Assembly (NCBI GenBank): GCA_022819745.1
Contig: JAJEGS010000007.1
Location: forward strand, 1-64,000
Direction: 5' to 3'
Source of the DNA: Candidatus Latescibacterota bacterium
GTDB lineage: Bacteria > Latescibacterota > UBA2968 > UBA8231
Length of the DNA stretch: 64,000 nt
Of the stretch, positions 57,263 to 64,000 are shown piece after piece. The position numbers were made by a program, and so were the translations under genes. Position 1 is the stretch's first letter; each line of letters starts with the position of its first letter. The notes under the pieces were generated by a model that worked only from the letters and a program-made list of their open reading frames with translations, was not told where the DNA came from and ran no database searches.

Positions 57263-59272
57263 ATGCGCAGTGCTTGGCCTTTGATCCTAATCCTCGCGAT
57301 CGCCCCTAGCCACGCTCAAGTAGAAAAGTGGCAGCTCGGCGGCAGTGGCATGGCGTGGGACCAGCGCGACTCCCTCCAAGTCCTTGTCGATTTTGCCGAC
57401 AGTGCGATCCAGCCGCTCTACTTGCAGCCGCACCAAAACGTCCTTCACCTGCTGGAAAACTGGGAGTTCTGGCGCGATCCCTCTCTGCACAACCTCGGCT
57501 ATGTAGATGGCCAGAAACCCCGCTTCTGGAACCGCTGGAACGGTGCCGGCGGCGATCCGACCCAAAGCGGCGTTTTCCTAATTGATCGCGACTCCACGAC
57601 CTATAACGCTCCCCGTTCCGAATCGATCAGAGCCACGTTCTTCTCCTTCGACACCGCCGTGCCGATCCCCGCCGTGCGCTTCGGCTTCTTCACCCCCTCG
57701 CAGGGCTTCCGCTCTGACGGCACACCGCTGCCCTTCGACGCGGTCCCGGCTTTTGATGTCTCGATCGGCACGGACTCTGAACCGGCCGTTCACTGGGGCG
57801 GCAACGATCTCTTTGAAAAAACCATCGCCAATGTCGGTGCCAACTTCGAATCCTCCGTTCAGATAGAATTCCCCCGCCAGTACGCCCGCTTCTTTCGCTG
57901 GCGGCGGCAAACGTCGCTGGCCGACGAGGAAGCCCTCAACATCTGCCGCGACTGCGGCGGCCAAGGCAACCAAGCCATCGCGCTCAAAGGCTCAATCGGG
58001 GGATTTGAGGTCTTCGGCCAAGGCATACCCCAGCGCGTCGTGTACCTCAGCCAAGTTATCGATCTCGGCCAAGTCGTAAATTTTGGCCGCCTGCACTGGG
58101 CGGGCACGCCGCTGCGCTTGGTCGATGGCGCGGTCGTCGAAGATCCCGACGCCCCCGTCTGGCTCAAGGCCAAGGTCCGCGTCGGCCGCGACGACAGCCC
58201 AGCGACCTACCACGAATACACCAACATCGGCCGCGAGAAGGAAGTCGCGCGCGAGACCTACGAGACGCTCACCGCCCAACTCAACCGCGACCCGCGACCC
58301 GGAATTCGCGCCTCCATTGGCTACGATTCCGCCAACTGGTCCTTCTGGTCGGTTCCTTTTACCGAATCGGGCCAACTCATCCGGCTCCGCAGCGGATCGC
58401 ACTTACAGGTGGATCTGTCCATAGAAAGCCGCGACTTCGACGCTTGGCTGCGGCTTGACTCGCTGTGGATCGAGACCGCGCCCCTATTGGCGGCCGAGGT
58501 TTTCGCCGAAGTGGCGCGGCGCGACGACCCGCAGCCCAAGCGCGGCTTTACCGAAGTGGCCTTGGGCCAACAGACCGAATTCGTCTATCAGGTGCGGGCC
58601 GCATTCGACCGCGACACCGCTCCTGGGTTCGACGCGCTCAAAATCCACACCGGCAGCCGCACTGCCTTCCGCAGCCTCGAAATGGGCACCCCGCTCGCTC
58701 CCGTCAACCCCGTCGCAATAACCGAAGACGACGGGTTGACGATCCAATTGCCCCAGCGCATCACCAGTGCCAACAACGCGCCGATCCGCGTGACCTTCGC
58801 CACCGCAGTTTTCGAATTCGCCTCCACCTTTACCGGCGAAATCTTCGCCGCTGACAGCGAATCACTCCCGCAGCCGATCTTGGCTGGCGATGCTGGCGCG
58901 GCGGTCTCCACCAACAGCCTGCGGGTGTTGGGCGCAGACGACGCAACGCCCGGTTTCATCCAATCGCTCGCTTTGTCCACCCCTGTGCTGACCCCCAATG
59001 GCGACGGCGTCCACGATCAACTCCAGATGCGCTATTCGCTTTTCCGCCTCCCTGGTGCCGTACCCGTAGCACTCGAAGTGTACGCCTTGGATGGCCGTCG
59101 CATCGCCCGCCTCGACAAGGGGCTGCAAGACTCCGGCCCACAGGCGATTATCTGGGATGGCCGCGACGAGACCGGCCAGCTTCTTCCACCGGGCCTCTAC
59201 TTGCTCTCCCTCGCGCTGCAAACCCAATCCGTCCAAGCCAAGCAGCTATTAGCCCTCAGCGTCGCCTACTAA
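57263..59272 (+). CDS. Array protein A2: secreted discoidin-like protein with TPNGDG/FlgD-like end
   Basis: 669 aa, signal peptide WPLILILAIAPSHA. Same plan as A1: VEKWQLGGSGMAWDQRDS, GYVDGQKPRFWNRW, LIDRDSTTYNAPRS, FGFFTPSQGFRSDGTPLP, PRQYARFFRWRR, IDLGQVVNFGRLHWAG, W-S-F-W-S, EVARRDDPQPKRGFTEVALG. C-terminal domain LTPNGDGVHD at about 575, WDGRDETGQLLPPGLYLL. Ends SVAY. Unlike A1 and A3 it carries a short insertion with a CxxC pair (NICRDCGGQGNQ) in the discoidin-like module. Six bases precede B2. Confidence 0.8.
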   Translation: MRSAWPLILILAIAPSHAQVEKWQLGGSGMAWDQRDSLQVLVDFADSAIQPLYLQPHQNVLHLLENWEFWRDPSLHNLGYVDGQKPRFWNRWNGAGGDPTQSGVFLIDRDSTTYNAPRSESIRATFFSFDTAVPIPAVRFGFFTPSQGFRSDGTPLPFDAVPAFDVSIGTDSEPAVHWGGNDLFEKTIANVGANFESSVQIEFPRQYARFFRWRRQTSLADEEALNICRDCGGQGNQAIALKGSIGGFEVFGQGIPQRVVYLSQVIDLGQVVNFGRLHWAGTPLRLVDGAVVEDPDAPVWLKAKVRVGRDDSPATYHEYTNIGREKEVARETYETLTAQLNRDPRPGIRASIGYDSANWSFWSVPFTESGQLIRLRSGSHLQVDLSIESRDFDAWLRLDSLWIETAPLLAAEVFAEVARRDDPQPKRGFTEVALGQQTEFVYQVRAAFDRDTAPGFDALKIHTGSRTAFRSLEMGTPLAPVNPVAITEDDGLTIQLPQRITSANNAPIRVTFATAVFEFASTFTGEIFAADSESLPQPILAGDAGAAVSTNSLRVLGADDATPGFIQSLALSTPVLTPNGDGVHDQLQMRYSLFRLPGAVPVALEVYALDGRRIARLDKGLQDSGPQAIIWDGRDETGQLLPPGLYLLSLALQTQSVQAKQLLALSVAY

Positions 59273-59278
59273 CGTCCG

Positions 59279-61612
59279 ATGCGCCTACTGATTTCAGTCC
59301 TTTGTTCGGCAACCGCTCTCGCGGCCGCGGAATTCCGCTTCGACAGTGCAGCAAAATGGTCAACCTGGAAGATGCCCCACGGCCTGATCGAGTTCGACGA
59401 CCGCGGTCGCTTGCAACTGGTCAAATTCCGCAAACACATCAACGCCGTAGCCGACGCACCCACCTTCACCCATCTCACCCGCTCGCGTGGGGCCAATGTG
59501 CGCGGCGGAATATGGGAAGCCGGCAGCAACCCGACCGCGGCCAGACGGATCATCGACGGCGACCGCAAGACCTTCTGGCAAGCCTCTGCCAACGACGCCC
59601 TCGGCGACTGGTTCGTGCAAATCGACCTCGGCCGCACCGTGCTGGCCAAAGAGATCCGCCTGCACTTTCCCGACCAAGAAGGCGCTCGCCCCTTCCGCCA
59701 GTTCACCGTCTTCACCGCCACCGGCATCACTTCCGACGCCCTCGACGACCTCTTTATCTTTCGCCCGGTCTATCTCACGACCCAACCCAACCGGGACACC
59801 ACGGTCTCGTTCCCCCTCGCCTTCGACCTCCAAGACTCCGCCCAAGTCCTCGACCCCAATCGCGACGTCGATCTAGAAAAATTCAACCAGTACCGCCTCA
59901 TCCAGTACATCAACTTCACCGTCGAAGACTTCGATTCTGAAGGTGCCCTAGCCGAGATCGAAGTCATGGCCGTCGGCGACAACGTCAGCTTGGGCAACGA
60001 CCGCCGTGGCGGCATCATCGACGGACTCACCGCCCGCTCCACCGAAAACATCCTCGACGGCGACATGAACACCGCCAGTTCTATCCTGCCTGTAGGTTTT
60101 GAGGGCCGCGTCCGCACCTGGGAAGACCAAGGCACTTGGTTTTTCATCGACCTAGGGGCCGTATTCTGGCTCGACGAGCTTTTTCTCTATGCGCTGCGGC
60201 CACGCGAGGGCACGGTCGGCAGCGTGGCCGGCGCGCCGCGTGGTTTTAACTTCCTCTATTCGGACGGCACCCGCGTCATCAGCTCTCAACTTCCCATCCC
60301 CGAATCCTTCGACTTCGCGACCCTCATCGACCAACCCGACGCCAACCCCATGCGCTATCTGCGCTATCTGTTCCAACCGCGCAGAGTCCGCTACCTGTTC
60401 TGGCACGCCCACACCCCCCAAGGCTGGGGCTCGCGCTGGACCGAGCTGATGCTGTTTTCACCGGGCCACCCCGCCGAGATAATCATGCGCTCGGACTTTA
60501 TCGATCTCGGCGCGGCCGCTGGCGACGGCCGCCCCAAAGTCATCAGCAACCTCTCTTGGAACGCCGACATCCCACCCGGCACGCGCCTGCAAGTGCGCTC
60601 GCGCTCGGGCAACACCCAAGGCGAAGTCTATGCCTTCCACGACAAAATCGGCGAACCGATCACCGAGGAGAAATGGCTCAGCCTGCCCAAAGTGCTGCGA
60701 GGGAGAATCGACACCACGGTCGTGGTCAGCGAAGACTGGGATGCGTGGAGCGAGGCGTACAACTTTTCCGGCGAGGCATTCAAGTCGCAAAGTCCGCGCC
60801 GCTTCGTGCAATTGGAGCTGATCCTCTCAACGGACGATCCACAGGTAGCCCCCGCGATTGACGCCCTATCGCTTGAGTACGAGGACGCGCTATTGCAGGG
60901 CGCACGCGGTCTGATCGCCCCGAGAGTCGCCCAACCCAACGAGGACACCCGCTTCACTTACACCCTGTTGTCCGCAGCCGATGCCGAGGACGCAGGTTTC
61001 GACCTGTTGCGCTTTGACCTGCCCTCTGAGGCGTCCGACGTCGAAGTCCGCGCGGGCGACACCCATATCGAGCCATCTTCCATCGACATCCGCGCTGACA
61101 CCCTACAAATCGGCCTGCCTCGTGCAATCACCGCCGACTCTGTCCAAGTCAGCTTCACCACCCGCGTAGTACACAACGCCACGCTCTTCGGCCTCGACTT
61201 GGGATCAAGCGCTCATCCAGACCTGTGGCAATCGGTCGAACCCATGACGCGCCGCGCCAATATCGTCATGCTGCCCGAACTGACCGGCACGGCTCAGCTC
61301 ATCGACGACCTCTCGATTTCCTCGCCCGTGCTCACTCCCAACGGCGACGGCATCAACGACGCAGTAGCTATCCGCTTCGTCGCCTTCAAGGTCGCACAAC
61401 GCACGCCCCAAGTGCACATTTTCGACCTCGCCGGACGGGCGGTTGCCGAACTAGCGACTCCGACCATCGACGGCTTAGCTCACGTTTTTACTTGGAATGG
61501 ACGCACTGCGCAAGGCAACTTCGTACCGCCCGGCACCTACCTCTGCCGCATCGACCTAGCGGCTGATGCTGGCGACGATACGGCACTGCGCACCATCGCC
61601 GTGGCGTACTGA
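59279..61612 (+). CDS. Array protein B2: secreted double-discoidin-like protein with TPNGDGIND/FlgD-like end
   Basis: 777 aa, signal peptide RLLISVLCSATALAA. Family B opening AEFRFDSAAKWSTWKMPHGL; first discoidin-like module with IIDGDRKTFWQASA and FVQIDLGRTVLAKEIRL, second with NILDGDMNTASSI and FFIDLGAVFWLDELFLY, EKWLSLPKVLRGRID, W-D-A-W-S, RGLIAPRVAQPNEDTRF. LTPNGDGIND at about 683, WNGRTAQGNFVPPGTYLC. Ends IAVAY. B1 and B2 remain close over the full length, including HPDLWQSVEPMTRRANIVML shared near the end. The A2-B2 spacing of six bases implies joint translation. Confidence 0.8.
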   Translation: MRLLISVLCSATALAAAEFRFDSAAKWSTWKMPHGLIEFDDRGRLQLVKFRKHINAVADAPTFTHLTRSRGANVRGGIWEAGSNPTAARRIIDGDRKTFWQASANDALGDWFVQIDLGRTVLAKEIRLHFPDQEGARPFRQFTVFTATGITSDALDDLFIFRPVYLTTQPNRDTTVSFPLAFDLQDSAQVLDPNRDVDLEKFNQYRLIQYINFTVEDFDSEGALAEIEVMAVGDNVSLGNDRRGGIIDGLTARSTENILDGDMNTASSILPVGFEGRVRTWEDQGTWFFIDLGAVFWLDELFLYALRPREGTVGSVAGAPRGFNFLYSDGTRVISSQLPIPESFDFATLIDQPDANPMRYLRYLFQPRRVRYLFWHAHTPQGWGSRWTELMLFSPGHPAEIIMRSDFIDLGAAAGDGRPKVISNLSWNADIPPGTRLQVRSRSGNTQGEVYAFHDKIGEPITEEKWLSLPKVLRGRIDTTVVVSEDWDAWSEAYNFSGEAFKSQSPRRFVQLELILSTDDPQVAPAIDALSLEYEDALLQGARGLIAPRVAQPNEDTRFTYTLLSAADAEDAGFDLLRFDLPSEASDVEVRAGDTHIEPSSIDIRADTLQIGLPRAITADSVQVSFTTRVVHNATLFGLDLGSSAHPDLWQSVEPMTRRANIVMLPELTGTAQLIDDLSISSPVLTPNGDGINDAVAIRFVAFKVAQRTPQVHIFDLAGRAVAELATPTIDGLAHVFTWNGRTAQGNFVPPGTYLCRIDLAADAGDDTALRTIAVAY

Positions 61613-61682
61613 TATTGCTTAAATAGGATAATCGCTTCCGACGCGTTATATTAGCGCACGATTCGACGGAAGGAGAGTCATC

Positions 61683-63716
61683 ATGCGCCGTGCCACAATC
61701 GTCCTGTTCACCCTAATTGTAGCGCAAAGTGCCACCGCCCAAATTTCCCACTGGCAACTAGGCGGCAGCGGCCTGTCCTGGAGCGAAAACGACACCACCC
61801 GCCTCTTCGTCGATTTCGCCACTACTCCTGGTGCCATCCAGCCCACGTACTTCACGCAGAATGAGACGGTCTTTTCCCACATCGGCAATTGGGCCTTCTG
61901 GCGCGACCCCAGCGACCGCATCTTCGACTACCTAGACGGCGAAACACCCCGGATGTGGAAGTGGAACCACGGCATACCCGACCCCTCGGAAAACGGCTCC
62001 TGGCTCATCGATGGCGATCCTATCACCTACAACCCACCCAAAGCCGACCGCATTGAAAAGGAAACTTTCACCATGGATTTGGCCGTGTCGGTGCCAGCGG
62101 TGGCCTTCGGCTTTATCCCGCCCAGCGAGGGCTTTCGCTCCGACGGCACGCCACTCGAAACGGACTTTGTTCCCGCCTTTCAGGTGACCGCCTCAGTCGC
62201 GCCCGAGCCTCCAGTACTCGAAGGCAATGTCAACCCACTCTCCACCGTCATCGCCGACGTCAACTCCAATTTCGAGCCCCATGTGCGCATCGACTTCACT
62301 CGCCAGTACCTGCGCTTCTTCCGTTACCGCCGGACGCTCTCGCTACTAGACGAGGACGCCCAAGCCAAAAGCGGCAACGTCGCCATCGCCCTCATCGGCT
62401 CGATCAGCGAGTTCCAGCTCTTCGCCCAAGGCGTGCCGCGGCAGGCCATCTACAAGACCAAGATAACCGACCTTGGCGCACCCGTGAATTTCGGACGGCT
62501 GTTCTGGCAGGCAACGAAATTCCGCATAGTTGATGGGACTTCAGTGGAAACTCCCGACGCAGCGGCCCAAGTTAAAATCGAGATACGCACCGGCCTAGAC
62601 GACGATCCAGCCGTCTATCACGAGTACATGGACACCGGGCTCGAACGCGTAGTCTCGCGCGACCACTATGAAAACGCCCTGCGCACCCGCTTCGTACGCG
62701 TCACCGCCGCAGACGACCTGACCGAACGCCAGCCCAAGCCGGGCGTCCGTGCTTCCATCGGCTACGATTCAGACAACTGGACCTTCTGGTCCGCGCCCTT
62801 CGTCGAATCGGGTCAACCGATCAGCCTGCGCAACGGCACCTACTTGCAGTTCCGCGTCACCATGGAAAGCGACTCCTTCGACGACTTCGTGCGCCTCGAC
62901 TCATTGTGGATCGAAACCGCCCCGCTGTTGGCCGCCAACGTGCGCGGCGAAGTGGCCCCGCTAGACGATCCGCAGCCCGTCGGCGGGATCACCCAAGTCC
63001 CCTTGGGCGAAGCCATAGAATTCATCTATGATCTCCAAGCCGATTTTGAGGCCGTAAATGCGCCCGGCTTCGACCTGCTACGCATTCGCACCGGGCATCA
63101 AACCGAACTCAAAAGCCTGCAACTAGGCGAGAGCCGCACAGAAGCTACGCCCACTGAGGTCACCCAAGAACCCGAGGGCCTGCTCATCCGCCTACCCGAG
63201 CGCATCACCCGCGCCAACAATCCGCCGATCCGCATCGTCTTTGGCACGGAGATATTTGAATTCGCTACCACCTTCCAAAGCGAGGTTCTAGACAGCGAAC
63301 GCGACGTTCTGCCGCAACCTGTGGTGGGTGCCGATGTCGGCGATGCCCTCTCGACCAACAGCCTGCGCGTGCTCGGCACTACTGGACAAACAACCGCCTT
63401 CATCCAGAACCTTACCTTTTCCTCTGCGGTCTTTACACCCAACGGCGACGGCATCAATGACGAACTGCACGTAGCCTATTCGCTGTTCCGCCTGCCCGAA
63501 CCCGTGCCCGTCGTCCTCGAGGTCTATAGCCTCGACGGGCGGCGCGTGGCCCTCGTCGAGGCTGGCTTGCAGAACGCCGGCCCGCAAAGCCTGCGCTGGG
63601 ATGGCCGCGATGAATCGGGCCAGTGGCTGCCGCCCGGCCTCTACCTGACGGCCTTAACCCTGCGCTCGGAATTTGCCGCCGATCCCCAGTTACGCCCTTT
63701 GGGTATCGCTTATTAA
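61683..63716 (+). CDS. Array protein A3: secreted discoidin-like protein with TPNGDGIND/FlgD-like end
   Basis: 677 aa; GGAAGGAGAG before the ATG; signal peptide ATIVLFTLIVAQSATA. Family A layout: QISHWQLGGSGLSWSEND, DYLDGETPRMWKW, LIDGDPITYNPPKA, FGFIPPSEGFRSDGTPLE, TRQYLRFFRYRR, KITDLGAPVNFGRLFW, W-T-F-W-S, RGEVAPLDDPQPVGGITQV. FTPNGDGIND at about 582 (canonical loop), WDGRDESGQWLPPGLYLTAL. Ends GIAY. The 70-base gap after B2 contains only the ribosome site. Twelve bases precede B3. Confidence 0.8.
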   Translation: MRRATIVLFTLIVAQSATAQISHWQLGGSGLSWSENDTTRLFVDFATTPGAIQPTYFTQNETVFSHIGNWAFWRDPSDRIFDYLDGETPRMWKWNHGIPDPSENGSWLIDGDPITYNPPKADRIEKETFTMDLAVSVPAVAFGFIPPSEGFRSDGTPLETDFVPAFQVTASVAPEPPVLEGNVNPLSTVIADVNSNFEPHVRIDFTRQYLRFFRYRRTLSLLDEDAQAKSGNVAIALIGSISEFQLFAQGVPRQAIYKTKITDLGAPVNFGRLFWQATKFRIVDGTSVETPDAAAQVKIEIRTGLDDDPAVYHEYMDTGLERVVSRDHYENALRTRFVRVTAADDLTERQPKPGVRASIGYDSDNWTFWSAPFVESGQPISLRNGTYLQFRVTMESDSFDDFVRLDSLWIETAPLLAANVRGEVAPLDDPQPVGGITQVPLGEAIEFIYDLQADFEAVNAPGFDLLRIRTGHQTELKSLQLGESRTEATPTEVTQEPEGLLIRLPERITRANNPPIRIVFGTEIFEFATTFQSEVLDSERDVLPQPVVGADVGDALSTNSLRVLGTTGQTTAFIQNLTFSSAVFTPNGDGINDELHVAYSLFRLPEPVPVVLEVYSLDGRRVALVEAGLQNAGPQSLRWDGRDESGQWLPPGLYLTALTLRSEFAADPQLRPLGIAY

Positions 63717-63728
63717 GAGGAGATTTTG

Positions 63729-64000
63729 ATGAGACGCGCAATCATCGCCTGTCTCGTGCTAGCCACACCACTTGCGGCTGATATGCTCTCCTTTGACAGC
63801 GCCGAGAAATGGGCCCAATGGCAACAGCCCTTCGGCTTGGTCCAGATCGGCGAACAAGGCCAGCTCTCACTCGTCAAATTTCGCAAAGACATCAACCTCA
63901 TCGAGGACGCGCATCTCTTCGTCCACGAGACCCGCAAGCGGGGCGACGCCGTCGCCGGTGGCCTCTGGCAAGCCGGTTCCAACGAGGCCGACGCCCCGCT
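63729..64000 (+). CDS. Array protein B3: secreted discoidin-like protein, 3'-truncated by window
   Basis: The first 90 codons of a third family B member. ATG 63729 has AGAGGAGA upstream. Signal peptide RRAIIACLVLATPLAA, then DMLSFDSAEKWAQWQQPFGL, VKFRKDINLIEDAHLF and RKRGDAVAGGLWQAGSNEAD, matching B1 and B2 position for position. The discoidin-like module has just begun at the edge. Confirms a third A-B pair. Confidence 0.85.
   Translation, partial: MRRAIIACLVLATPLAADMLSFDSAEKWAQWQQPFGLVQIGEQGQLSLVKFRKDINLIEDAHLFVHETRKRGDAVAGGLWQAGSNEADAP

Noticed and set aside
57121..57309. 62-codon plus-strand frame over the MITE-like element and start of A2
   Set aside because: Runs through the inverted repeats and out of frame into A2; no ribosome site.

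Overview
The window is about 57-60% GC by eye, bacterial, densely coded, and mostly plus-strand after 22 kb. No rRNA, tRNA, CRISPR array, prophage or complete IS was seen. The gene set suggests an uncultured member of the FCB group, possibly Latescibacterota; this is inferred from gene content only. The pointers are secreted proteins with FTPNGDGIND/FlgD-like C-terminal domains, a PorV/PorQ-type outer-membrane protein, ASPIC/UnbV FG-GAP protein, lamin-tail-domain proteins, CBM9-like proteins, phytanoyl-CoA dioxygenase-like protein, a DUF6785-type membrane protein and an L-rhamnonate dehydratase-like enolase.

Layout. (1) 1-3.3 kb, minus: a truncated FG-GAP/ASPIC protein translationally coupled to a double-parvulin peptidyl-prolyl isomerase, divergent from a SorC-type regulator. 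(2) 4.6-17.4 kb, plus: a five-gene surface operon with one discoidin-like protein, two paralogous large putative outer-membrane beta-barrels, and two more discoidin-like proteins, closed by a hairpin terminator. (3) 17.5-21.9 kb, minus: a CBM9/DOMON-like secreted protein, then a trio of polytopic DUF6785-like protein, unknown 251-aa protein and SUMF1/FGE-fold protein. (4) 22.0-25.6 kb: an island with AbiEi/AbiEii-type toxin-antitoxin genes, a DUF2281-type antitoxin-like gene and a leucine-rich-repeat protein, bracketed by a 22-nt imperfect direct repeat. (5) 25.6-38.6 kb: compact housekeeping run of uvrC, xerD-like, a ThiXYZ-like ABC transporter, ecfT-like, truA, RNHCP protein, HtrA-like protease, pssA, DUF4321-like, tatA, gatA, PorV/PorQ-like and PhyH-like. 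(6) 38.8-44.7 kb: two giant lamin-tail repeat proteins with six and four units. (7) 44.7-52.6 kb: exported Ni-superoxide dismutase, CBM9-like protein, TPR protein, dihydrouridine synthase, a lower-GC unknown exported protein, a frameshifted AAA/PD-(D/E)XK protein and the rhamnonate dehydratase-like enzyme. (8) 52.7-64 kb: a tandem array of two secreted protein families in strict alternation, A-B-A-B-A-B, the last copy cut by the window edge, with a MITE-like element between the first two pairs.

The strongest candidate for an undescribed system is the set of secreted discoidin-like proteins in regions 2 and 8. All eight complete members share the same plan: signal peptide, discoidin-like modules, a W-S-x-W-S linker, an 'EIAP/EVA' beta domain, then a TPNGDGIND/FlgD-like end. 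All eight finish exactly in [GAS]-[IV]-[ASV]-Y at the carboxyl terminus. Region 2 couples them to two barrel proteins, and a PorV-like protein lies elsewhere in the window. This looks like a surface-display or cell-envelope assembly using a type IX-like or analogous sorting end; that reading is inference.
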